A stretch of 64,000 bases of DNA from JAHFRG01 sp036522275 (lineage in GTDB: Bacteria; Pseudomonadota; Gammaproteobacteria; Burkholderiales; JAHFRG01). A program made the position numbers and the translations under genes. The stretch lies in contig DATDGC010000020.1 of the NCBI GenBank assembly GCA_036522275.1, positions 40,652-104,651 of the forward strand. The letters run 5' to 3'. Positions 1 to 6,804 of the stretch are shown here, piece by piece (the stretch's first letter is position 1; every line of letters starts with the position of its first letter). The notes beneath the pieces were generated by a model, which was given only the letters and a program-made list of their open reading frames with translations, was not told the origin of the DNA and ran no database searches.

Positions 1-584
1 ATCTGCACGGTGTGTGCCATGTTTATATTGACGACCAGGCCGATATGGAAAAAGCGGTGCGCATCGCCGACAACGCCAAGACGCAGCGCTACGGCACCTG
101 CAACACCATGGAGACACTGCTGGTGGCGGAAACGATTGCGCCCAAGGTGCTGCCAAAGTTGTGCAAGATTTATCTGGATAAAGGCGTCGAATTGCGCGGC
201 GATCAAGCCTCGCGCGTTCTGGTGCCGCAAATGAAAGCGGCGACCGAGGAAGACTGGCATACCGAATATCTTGCCCCGATCCTGAGCGTGCGCGTGGTGA
301 AAAATCTCGACCAGGCGATTGAGCACATCGCCACTTACGGTTCGCAACATACCGATGCTATCGTCACAGAAGACCACGGCCACGCCATGCGTTTCCTGCG
401 CGAAGTGGATTCGAGTTCGGTGATGGTCAATGCCTCGACACGCTTTGCAGACGGTTTCGAATACGGGTTGGGCGCGGAAATCGGCATTTCCACCGACAAA
501 TTTCACGCTCGCGGCCCGGTTGGGCTGGAAGGGCTCACGTCGCAGAAATTTATTGTGCTCGGCGACGGTCAAATACGGGAATGA
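1..584 (+). CDS. proA: Gamma-glutamyl phosphate reductase, C-terminal part (5' end outside window)
   Basis: NADPH-dependent reduction of gamma-glutamyl phosphate to glutamate semialdehyde, second step of proline synthesis in the cytoplasm. The open frame runs in from the left edge, so about half of the usual ~420 residues are missing. The visible part has the ALDH-superfamily catalytic cysteine in CNTMETLLV, followed by the conserved EYLAPILSV and NASTRFADG segments and the typical C-terminal GPVGLEGLTSQKF. It ends at a TGA, after which a repeat-rich gap begins. Family assignment is firm; only the start is unseen. Confidence 0.95.
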   Translation, partial: LHGVCHVYIDDQADMEKAVRIADNAKTQRYGTCNTMETLLVAETIAPKVLPKLCKIYLDKGVELRGDQASRVLVPQMKAATEEDWHTEYLAPILSVRVVKNLDQAIEHIATYGSQHTDAIVTEDHGHAMRFLREVDSSSVMVNASTRFADGFEYGLGAEIGISTDKFHARGPVGLEGLTSQKFIVLGDGQIRE

Positions 585-594
585 TTTTGCCGGG

Positions 595-775
595 GGCAGC
601 CCGGCTGCTGGTTACTTTTTCTTGCTTGGCCAAGAAAAAGTAACCAAAAAGAAAGCCACCCCGGTTCCGCGCCCCTTCGACAAGCTCAGGGGTTCCCTGC
701 GTTGCTCGCCAAACCGGGCGGCTGCGCAACTCAACCTCGGCCTTACGGCCTCGGGATTCGGACAGTGCTCGCCGG
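595..775 (+). repeat. Dispersed repeat R1, copy 1, with a 36-bp palindrome
   Basis: A perfect 15-bp inverted repeat (GGTTACTTTTTCTTG, 6-nt centre, CAAGAAAAAGTAACC) lies at 610-645. The flanks GGCAGCCCGGC on the left, and GGGCGGCTGCGCAACTC and GACAGTGCTCGCCGG on the right, recur in the same order on the minus strand at 26344-26555. Several open frames cross it, but none has coding character beyond the repeat. Together with R2 it fills the 382-base gap between proA and lpdA. Confidence 0.8.
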
Positions 776-905
776 CGCCCCGGACTCGGACTCGCACAGC
801 GTGGAGCGGGAAGGGGCGCAAGCTGCCGCAGGAGACACCGTGAAACGGGGCGCTATTGCTGCCGCTCCCGCACCTAAGAGCTTCGCTCACCGTGTCGCGG
901 CAGCC
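774..905 (+). repeat. Dispersed repeat R2, copy 1
   Basis: About 130 bp from GGCGCCCCGGACTCGG to GTGTCGCGGCAGCC. It is closely matched by the minus strand of 25539-25669, including GCACAGCGTGGAGCGGGAAG. It abuts R1 here, whereas the second copy lies inside an inverted-repeat-bounded element, so R1 and R2 are separate modules. Nothing else is recognisable up to the lpdA start at 967. Confidence 0.8.
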
Positions 906-966
906 CCCCGGCATGGCTACGCTACTCGGCGACGGAACAGGGGCTTTCTATTAACGTTGAATAATT

Positions 967-2682
967 ATGAGCAAACTACTGGAAGTTCGTGTTCCGGATA
1001 TTGGGGATTTCAAAGATGTTCCGGTAATCGAAGTCCTGGTGAAAGCCGGAGACACCGTCGCCAAGGAAGATCCGCTGATCACGCTGGAATCGGACAAGGC
1101 AACCATGGACATTCCCGCCCCGCAGGCGGGAGCGGTGAAAGAGGTCAAGATCAAAATCGGCGATAAGGTGTCGCAAGGCTCGCTGATTCTCACGCTGCAC
1201 ACCGCAGCTTCCGCACCCGCTGAATCCCCCAAATCAGTTCAAGCCTCGCCCGCTGTTACGGCTCCCAAACCCGCTGCCGATATTCATGCTGAAGTTGCGG
1301 TGCTGGGCGCCGGCCCCGGCGGGTATACCGCGGCGTTCCGCGCTGCCGATCTGGGCAAGCAAGTGGTGCTGATCGAACGCTATCCCAATTTGGGAGGGGT
1401 TTGCCTCAATGTCGGCTGCATTCCCTCCAAGGCATTGCTGCACGTGGCCAAGGTCATCGGCGAAGCGGAGGAAATGGCGCATCAAGGTGTGAGTTTCGGC
1501 AAACCCAAAATCGAAATTGACAAACTTCGCACCTGGAAGCAAAGCGTAACCGGCAAACTGAGCAAAGGCTTGGCCGGACTTGCCAGGCAGCGCAAGGTGC
1601 GGATATTGCAAGGCGTGGCCAAGTTCGCTTCATCCCATATGCTGCGTGTGGAAACTCAGGATGGCGTGAAAACCGTGTCCTTCGATTACTGCATCATCGC
1701 AGCGGGATCGCAAGCGGCAAAGATTCCCGGTTTTCCCGACGACCCGCGCATCATGGATTCAACCAGCGCGCTGGAAATCCAGGACATTCCACAAAAATTG
1801 CTGGTGATAGGAGGGGGCATCATCGGGCTTGAATTGGCGTGCGTGTACGATGCGCTGGGCTCGAAAATCAGCGTGGTGGAGCTGCTTGATGGTTTGATGC
1901 TCGACGTGGATCGCGATCTTATCAAGCCCCTGCAAAAACGCATTGAAAAGCGTTACGAGGGGATTTATCTCAAAACCAAAGCTATTAAAATCGAACCGCA
2001 AAAAGACGGCTTAAAAGTGCATTTTGACGGCGACAATGCGCCAAAGCCGCAGCTGTTCGACCGTGTCCTGATAGCGGTTGGAAGACAGCCTAATGGCAAA
2101 GCCATAGCCGCAGAGAACGCCGGTGTTCAGTTGACCGACAAGGGTTTTATTCCGGTTGACAAACAGCAGCGCACCAGCGTGCCGCATATTTTCGCGATAG
2201 GCGACATCGTTGGCGAGCCGATGCTCGCGCACAAAGCGAGCCATGAAGGCAAGGTTGCCGCCGAAGTCATCGCCGGACACAAAGTGGCATTCGATGCTCG
2301 CACCATTCCATCGGTCGCCTACACCGACCCTGAAGTGGCATGGATGGGTTTGACCGAGACTAAAGCCAAGGAACAAAACATCGAGTATGAAAAGGCGGTA
2401 TTTCCCTGGGCGGCGAGCGGTCGCGCGTTGGCCCAGGGACGCGACGAAGGGATGACCAAGCTGCTCTTCGACAAAAACACCAACAGGCTCCTCGGCGCGG
2501 GCATAGTGGGGCCAAACGCTGGCGAGCTGATTTCCGAAACCGTGCTGGCGCTGGAAATGGGAGCTGACGCGCAAGATATCGGGCTTACCATCCATCCCCA
2601 TCCCACGCTGTCGGAGACCGTGTTTTTCTCCGCCGAAATAGCGGAAGGCACCGTCACCGATCTTTACATTCCGAAAAAGTAG
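967..2682 (+). CDS. lpdA: Dihydrolipoyl dehydrogenase with N-terminal lipoyl domain
   Basis: Flavoprotein E3 that reoxidises dihydrolipoamide with NAD+ in 2-oxoacid dehydrogenase complexes. Residues 1-78 form a lipoyl domain with the acceptor lysine K44 in ESDKATMDIP. An Ala/Pro-rich linker (79-106) follows, then the FAD-binding GAGPGGYTA (from 113), the redox disulfide C145/C150 in GGVCLNVGC, an NAD-binding GGGIIGLELA near 280, and the dimer-interface HPHPTLSE near 543. The length of 571 aa suits the lipoyl-E3 type. aceE and aceF, the usual upstream partners, are absent: proA and two repeats sit there instead. No strong ribosome site precedes the ATG. Confidence 0.95.
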   Translation: MSKLLEVRVPDIGDFKDVPVIEVLVKAGDTVAKEDPLITLESDKATMDIPAPQAGAVKEVKIKIGDKVSQGSLILTLHTAASAPAESPKSVQASPAVTAPKPAADIHAEVAVLGAGPGGYTAAFRAADLGKQVVLIERYPNLGGVCLNVGCIPSKALLHVAKVIGEAEEMAHQGVSFGKPKIEIDKLRTWKQSVTGKLSKGLAGLARQRKVRILQGVAKFASSHMLRVETQDGVKTVSFDYCIIAAGSQAAKIPGFPDDPRIMDSTSALEIQDIPQKLLVIGGGIIGLELACVYDALGSKISVVELLDGLMLDVDRDLIKPLQKRIEKRYEGIYLKTKAIKIEPQKDGLKVHFDGDNAPKPQLFDRVLIAVGRQPNGKAIAAENAGVQLTDKGFIPVDKQQRTSVPHIFAIGDIVGEPMLAHKASHEGKVAAEVIAGHKVAFDARTIPSVAYTDPEVAWMGLTETKAKEQNIEYEKAVFPWAASGRALAQGRDEGMTKLLFDKNTNRLLGAGIVGPNAGELISETVLALEMGADAQDIGLTIHPHPTLSETVFFSAEIAEGTVTDLYIPKK

Positions 2683-2686
2683 CGCC

Positions 2687-3454
2687 TCACTGCGCAGTGG
2701 CAGGCTGTTGCAACAGGCTCGCAAACTGCATGAGTTCCTTCTCCTGCAGGTCGGATACCACCCAAAACGCCATTCCCGAATCCTTCCAGTGAATCAGGTT
2801 ATATCCCTGCTTGGTTTTCGTCCGTACCAAGCTTTTCTCGCGCGACTCTTCAGGCCAGATGAATAGATTGATGAAATGCTTGCGATGTCCGTATACCAGC
2901 GCCGCCACAGGTCTGTTGTTGATGTAATCAAGCCGGCCGCCGATTAGCGGAAAACCCTGAGTAGTTAAATCGAGGACCTCCGGCGAAAAATCCAATTTGC
3001 CGTTGAACCATGGCTTCACCGTGTGCTGGTCGGAGGAAGCCACATCCGCCAAATGATCCGCCATCAGCGAACGCACATGGCCTGAGATGATTTCTTCCGT
3101 AAGGAGCTCGTCTTCGGAAGCCGCGTTAAAATGCAGCGCCACGCCCCAGGTAATTACCACCGCGAAAGCCATTGAAGCGGCAAAGCCCAGCCAGTTTAAG
3201 CTTGGCTGCCTGTAATCAATCGCTTTTTTGCCTTGCTTCGGCAAAGCAGCGCGTATGCGCGCTTCAAGCCATTGCGGTGCCGCGTAATAGCTCACGCGCT
3301 CGCGAATAGCGGACCGCATAGCGGTTTCCTGAGAGTAAACCGCGTTGCAAGCAGCGCAACCCTCAAGGTGTTTTTCAATTTCCACGGCGCGCACCAAATC
3401 GATTTCCTTATCGAGGTGGCCGTGCATCAGATTCCGGGTTTCATTGCAATTCAT
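2687..3454 (-). CDS. Anti-sigma factor, zinc-finger (zf-HC2) membrane protein
   Basis: Predicted to hold the neighbouring ECF sigma factor at the inner membrane. The N-terminal anti-sigma zinc motif is visible as C3, H29, C33 and C36 (HLEGCAAC). One membrane helix lies near residues 86-108 and a ~145-residue periplasmic part follows. The start is set at the ATG at 3454: AGGAGA sits 7 nt upstream, overlapping the end of the sigma gene, whereas the longer frame begins inside sigma. The sigma stop codon ends one base before this ATG, so the pair is probably translationally coupled. The inducing signal cannot be read from the sequence. The gene converges on lpdA with a 4-nt gap. Confidence 0.88.
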   Translation of the reverse strand: MNCNETRNLMHGHLDKEIDLVRAVEIEKHLEGCAACNAVYSQETAMRSAIRERVSYYAAPQWLEARIRAALPKQGKKAIDYRQPSLNWLGFAASMAFAVVITWGVALHFNAASEDELLTEEIISGHVRSLMADHLADVASSDQHTVKPWFNGKLDFSPEVLDLTTQGFPLIGGRLDYINNRPVAALVYGHRKHFINLFIWPEESREKSLVRTKTKQGYNLIHWKDSGMAFWVVSDLQEKELMQFASLLQQPATAQ

Positions 3455-3455
3455 T

Positions 3456-3974
3456 TCACTTCTCCTGCATAACCCGCTCAAGCGAGTCGCGAAGCATTTT
3501 CCTCGCGCGGGCGAGTCGTGACATCACTGTGCCGAGCGGAATGCCGGCTACGGTCGCGATTTCCTTGTAGGAAAGATCTTCAAGCTCTCGCATAATCAGT
3601 ATTTCCCTGAACTCCAGCGACAGCGTTTCAAGCGCAAGGTCAAGCAACCGCTTGTCGGCGTTTTGCAGCATCAAGGTTTGCGGATCGCTACCGCTGTCCG
3701 CCTCGGCGTGCTCCTCCTCGTCAAAAGAATCGTGCAACTCCTGGACACGATTCTGTTTCAACCAGGTGTAACAAGTGTTGCGCACAATGGCCAGCAGCCA
3801 GGCGCGTCCGTCATCGCCCCGGAAGCTGTCAAAAAACTTAAAAGCACGCAAGTACGCTTCCTGCACCATATCCTCCGCGTCGTGATCATTGCGGGTCAGC
3901 CAACGCGCCAGGTTATAGGCACTGCTGAGATGCGGCAGCGCGATTTCTTCAAAGCGCCGGTTCTTATCAGCCAA
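3456..3974 (-). CDS. ECF-family RNA polymerase sigma factor
   Basis: 172-aa extracytoplasmic-function sigma factor. Region 2 includes DAEDMVQEAYLRAF (core binding and -10 recognition) and region 4 includes ELEDLSYKEIATVAGI with the helix-turn-helix GTVMSRLARAR. An acidic linker joins the two. It is co-transcribed with the downstream zinc-finger anti-sigma gene. Its own upstream region carries GGGAATA-N16-GGTAA, the same motif found before the two divergent genes, which suggests autoregulation and a small local regulon. It is RpoE-like in general form; I do not assign it to a numbered ECF group. Confidence 0.93.
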   Translation of the reverse strand: MADKNRRFEEIALPHLSSAYNLARWLTRNDHDAEDMVQEAYLRAFKFFDSFRGDDGRAWLLAIVRNTCYTWLKQNRVQELHDSFDEEEHAEADSGSDPQTLMLQNADKRLLDLALETLSLEFREILIMRELEDLSYKEIATVAGIPLGTVMSRLARARKMLRDSLERVMQEK

Positions 3975-3992
3975 AGATATTCCTCTTCTGTA

Positions 3993-4020
3993 TTACCGAA
4001 TATCGCACCATTTTATTCCC
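3993..4020 (-). promoter_or_regulatory. Putative ECF promoter of the sigma/anti-sigma operon
   Basis: On the minus strand GGGAATA (4020-4014) and GGTAA (3997-3993) are 16 nt apart. The same pair and spacing occurs twice on the plus strand nearby. It lies 19 nt upstream of the sigma start codon. Confidence 0.68.
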
Positions 4021-4043
4021 TAAACCGAATTAAAACGAATACC

Positions 4044-4071
4044 GGGAATATTGGCAGCACGCTAAAGGTTA
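4044..4071 (+). promoter_or_regulatory. Putative ECF promoter of the small exported protein gene
   Basis: GGGAATA (4044-4050), 16 nt, GGTTA (4067-4071). It is divergent from the matching promoter of the sigma gene, with 23 bp between the two -35 elements, and about 65 nt upstream of the start codon. Confidence 0.68.
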
Positions 4072-4135
4072 TGCAGGGTAGAGACGGCTTGATTGGCAAA
4101 CCGTCTTGACCAACCTTCCATATAGGAGATTCAAA

Positions 4136-4378
4136 ATGTTTACGAATAGAAACAGATTGTCAGCTCTTGCATTAGGCACCTTGCTCTCGATCTCTGCGCT
4201 TCAGCCTGCTCTGGCAGCAGAAGACACCAAAGTAGACGTCAAAATGGCGTGGAATTCTCAGCAGAGCGGCGACGCCCCTTGCATGGATTCCAAGAAACAA
4301 GTTAACGACAATGCCGTCAAGACAGACAACTCGCCTGACACATGGTATGAGCGCCAAAGCAGGATCCCAGGCGGCTAA
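4136..4378 (+). CDS. Small exported protein of unknown function
   Basis: An 80-aa protein with a clear Sec signal peptide (basic MFTNRNR, hydrophobic core, cleavage after ALA near residue 28) and a short mature part of about 52 residues with one cysteine. The start is fixed by AGGAG 8 nt before the ATG at 4136; a longer frame from 4106 lacks such a site. It is the first gene divergent from the ECF sigma and has a matching promoter, so it is probably a main regulon member. I recognise no domain. A strong hairpin follows, separating it partly from the phosphoesterase gene. Confidence 0.75.
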   Translation: MFTNRNRLSALALGTLLSISALQPALAAEDTKVDVKMAWNSQQSGDAPCMDSKKQVNDNAVKTDNSPDTWYERQSRIPGG

Positions 4379-4412
4379 TAATGTCTCGAAACTAGGTGAT
4401 TTATTTCCGGAA

Positions 4413-4436
4413 TTCCCCGAAGGCAACTTCGGGGAA
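4413..4436 (+). terminator. Strong hairpin (10-bp stem, GCAA loop), possible attenuator
   Basis: TTCCCCGAAG / CTTCGGGGAA with a GCAA tetraloop. It is followed by TATTTC rather than a clean T-run, so termination may be partial. Its 3' arm overlaps the -35 element of the next ECF promoter. Confidence 0.55.
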
Positions 4437-4459
4437 TATTTCGGGTGCGAATCCGGTTA
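4432..4459 (+). promoter_or_regulatory. Putative ECF promoter of the phosphoesterase-cupredoxin genes
   Basis: GGGAATA (4432-4438), 16 nt, GGTTA (4455-4459): the third copy of the motif, 41 nt before the phosphoesterase start. Confidence 0.68.
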
Positions 4460-4500
4460 TACAAGTTACGGACCTCTTAAATTGATACAAGGAGACTCAA

Positions 4501-5406
4501 ATGAAAAAGCAAATGGACCGGCGGCAGTTTCTTAAACTGGCCGGCCTGGGCGGCGTGGTGTTTGTTTCCGGCCTTGCCGGCTGCGCCAGCGCAGGAAGAA
4601 AACCGGGCGCGACGGCTTACGACGATTTCTATTTTGTGCAGCTTTCGGATACCCATTGGGGATTCGAGGGCGAGGCAGTCAATCCCGACGCCAAAGGCAC
4701 ATTAAAAAAAGCGGTGGCAGCGGTGAACAACCTGAACGAAAAACCTGATTTCATCATGTTTACCGGCGACCTTACCCACATCACCGATGATCCCAAAATT
4801 CGCAGGCAACGGCTTGCCGAATTCCGCGAGATCGTGAGCGAGCTTAAGGTGACAAACGTTCACTTCATGCCCGGCGAGCACGATGCCTCTCTCGACCGCG
4901 GCGCAGCCTTTCAGGAATTTTTCGGCAAAACGCACTATACCTTCGACCACAAAGGTGTGCATTTCATCGTGGTTGATAACGTTTCCGATCCGGGCGCGAA
5001 AATAGGCGATGAACAACTGCAGTGGCTAAGCGCTGATTTGCAGCAGCAGGACAAGGACGCGCGCATCGTGGTATTCACGCACCGACCGCTGTGGGATCTT
5101 TATCCGAAATGGGACTGGGCAACACGCGATGGGGCAAAGGCGATTGACCTGCTTATGCCGTACAACAACGTCACGGTGTTTTACGGCCATATCCACCAGG
5201 AGAATCACCACATGACGGGGCACATAGCGCACCATTCCGCAAAATCGCTGATTTTCCCGCTGCCCGTAGCCGGTTCGCAGCCCAAGCGCGAGCCGCTTCC
5301 ATGGGACGCTTCCCAGCCTTACCGGGGTCTGGGCTACAGAAGCGTCGAAGCCGAGGTGGAAACGGCCGAATACGTAATCACTGAATACCCGGTGCTGAAA
5401 GGTTGA
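4501..5406 (+). CDS. Tat-exported calcineurin-like metallophosphoesterase
   Basis: 301-aa phosphoesterase with a twin-arginine leader (DRRQFLKLAG) ending in a lipobox-like LAGC, so it may be a Tat lipoprotein. All calcineurin-type metal motifs are visible: SDTHWG, TGDLTH, GEHD (in place of GNHD), FTHRP and GHIHQ. Substrate is unknown. AGGAGACTCAA precedes the ATG. It follows the third ECF promoter and lies 3 nt before the cupredoxin gene, so the two probably form one operon under the neighbouring sigma factor. Tat export suggests metal loading in the cytoplasm before transport. Confidence 0.9.
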   Translation: MKKQMDRRQFLKLAGLGGVVFVSGLAGCASAGRKPGATAYDDFYFVQLSDTHWGFEGEAVNPDAKGTLKKAVAAVNNLNEKPDFIMFTGDLTHITDDPKIRRQRLAEFREIVSELKVTNVHFMPGEHDASLDRGAAFQEFFGKTHYTFDHKGVHFIVVDNVSDPGAKIGDEQLQWLSADLQQQDKDARIVVFTHRPLWDLYPKWDWATRDGAKAIDLLMPYNNVTVFYGHIHQENHHMTGHIAHHSAKSLIFPLPVAGSQPKREPLPWDASQPYRGLGYRSVEAEVETAEYVITEYPVLKG

Positions 5407-5409
5407 AAT

Positions 5410-5775
5410 ATGAACAGAAGCTCACTGTGGATGAGTGTTGTTGTGCTCACGTCAGCCTTCATTGCCTCAACCGCCGGCTACGTGACCGCTGAACCGACCG
5501 AGCGGGTAATCAAGATTACCGCCAAGGCGTTTGAATATGTTCCCAATGAAATCACGCTGAAAAAAGGCGAGCTAGTGGTGCTGGAGCTTACATCGCAGGA
5601 CCTGTTTCATGGTTTCAACATAAGCGATCTTGGCCTGCGCGCCGATCTGCCCCCGGGCAAAACCGCGCGGGTGCAGCTTACGCCGGACAAGACCGGCGAC
5701 TTCGAATTCCACTGCGACAACTTTTGTGGCATCGGCCACGAAAACATGAACGGGGTTATCCACGTCGTCGAGTAA
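5410..5775 (+). CDS. Periplasmic cupredoxin with a CuA-type ligand motif
   Basis: 121-aa protein: an N-terminal signal or anchor segment (about 1-28) and a cupredoxin domain. Ligand candidates are H67 (LFHGF), then C102, C106, H110 and M113 in CDNFCGIGHENM. This spacing (CxxxCxxxHxxM) is that of the binuclear CuA site of cytochrome oxidase subunit II and nitrous oxide reductase, rather than of a type-1 copper site; the residue that is usually Glu between the cysteines is Asn here. No oxidase membrane helices or partner subunits are present. It may carry electrons or copper. It sits in the ECF-controlled set. Confidence 0.85.
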   Translation: MNRSSLWMSVVVLTSAFIASTAGYVTAEPTERVIKITAKAFEYVPNEITLKKGELVVLELTSQDLFHGFNISDLGLRADLPPGKTARVQLTPDKTGDFEFHCDNFCGIGHENMNGVIHVVE

Positions 5776-5975
5776 TCGGGATTACGCCTGTATAATGGCG
5801 GTCTTTTACGCAAAGCCGAGCAATGCAGGTATTTTTGACCTCCGCAGTGCTGGCCACGGCTGCCGTAATCTGTGACAAGAAACAGCTCCTGTCTTTTGTG
5901 CAGGTGGCAAGGCTGCGTCGTCCTTATCCCATCATCTCTGAATCAGGTATGCTTGTTATTTCCCGCGAGGCTTCC

Positions 5976-6803
5976 ATGAAACGGCTTATAACCGTCCTGT
6001 CGCTTACCACCTTCCTTCCCTCTTTGTTCGCCCCGGTTTTTGCGGCAAGCGAAACCGAGCTGCTGCTCGATCAGGCTATCGCAGGAAATCACCGCGAAGC
6101 GAAAAACAAGGCGCGCGATGTCTATCGCCACCCCAAGGAGACTTTGCTGTTTTTCGGATTGAAGCCCAGCATGACGGTGGTGGAAATCTGGCCGGGCGGC
6201 GGCTGGTACACCGAGATCCTGGCGCCGGTTTTGCGCGACAAAGGCAAGCTGTATGAGGCGAGCTTCGCCGTGCAATTGAAAGCCACCCCAGACCTCCGCA
6301 GAGAAATCGAACAGGATTACCGGAAAAAACTCGCGCAACATCCCGAAATCTACGACAGGATCATCCACACTGAGCTGCAGGCACCCGAATATACCGCGAT
6401 TGCCCCGCGCGGCGCGGCAGACCTGGTGCTCACTTTTCGCAACGTGCACAACTGGGCAAAAGACGTCAGCGCTGATGCTATTTTCAAAACCTTTTACGAT
6501 GTGTTGAAACCCGGTGGCATCCTCGGCGTAACCGATCACCGCGCCAAACCCGGCACGCCGCTTGAAGATATGATCCGCAGCGGCTACGTAACCGAGGACT
6601 ATGTGATTGAGCATGCCAAGCGCGCCGGTTTCCAGCTGGTGGCCAAATCGGAAATCAACGCCAACCCCAAAGACACCAAGGACCATCCCAAAGGCGTATG
6701 GACGCTGCCGCCGATGCTGCGCCTCGGCAATCAGGACAGAGAAAAATATCTGGCGATCGGTGAGAGCGACCGCATGACCCTCAAGTTCGTGAAACCGAAA
6801 TAA
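5976..6803 (+). CDS. Predicted exported SAM-dependent methyltransferase
   Basis: 275 aa from the ATG at 5976, preceded by GCGAGG. Residues 1-24 look like a Sec signal peptide (MKRLITVLS...PVFAA). The remainder is a class I methyltransferase fold with motif I modified to VVEIWPGGGWYTEIL, later VLTFRNVHNW and LKPGGILGVTDHR. This family of predicted methyltransferases often has such leaders. A SAM enzyme outside the cytoplasm is hard to explain, so either SAM is not used or the fold has another role. An in-frame extension to 5823 would remove the signal peptide and has no good ribosome site. It is separated from the cupredoxin by 200 nt and may not belong to the same operon. Confidence 0.8.
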   Translation: MKRLITVLSLTTFLPSLFAPVFAASETELLLDQAIAGNHREAKNKARDVYRHPKETLLFFGLKPSMTVVEIWPGGGWYTEILAPVLRDKGKLYEASFAVQLKATPDLRREIEQDYRKKLAQHPEIYDRIIHTELQAPEYTAIAPRGAADLVLTFRNVHNWAKDVSADAIFKTFYDVLKPGGILGVTDHRAKPGTPLEDMIRSGYVTEDYVIEHAKRAGFQLVAKSEINANPKDTKDHPKGVWTLPPMLRLGNQDREKYLAIGESDRMTLKFVKPK

Positions 6804-6804
6804 T

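Noticed and set aside
430..914. Open frames across the proA-lpdA gap on both strands
   Set aside because: They follow the palindrome and repeats R1/R2, have no ribosome sites and low-complexity basic or Pro/Arg-rich products.
4311..4535. A +1 frame continuing past the small exported protein, suggesting a frameshifted longer gene
   Set aside because: It would translate the hairpin and ECF promoter and overlaps the phosphoesterase start; the small protein already has a good ribosome site and stop.
5791..5796. Perfect TATAAT upstream of the methyltransferase gene
   Set aside because: No -35 box at 16-18 bp and no extended -10; too far from the start codon to call as its promoter.
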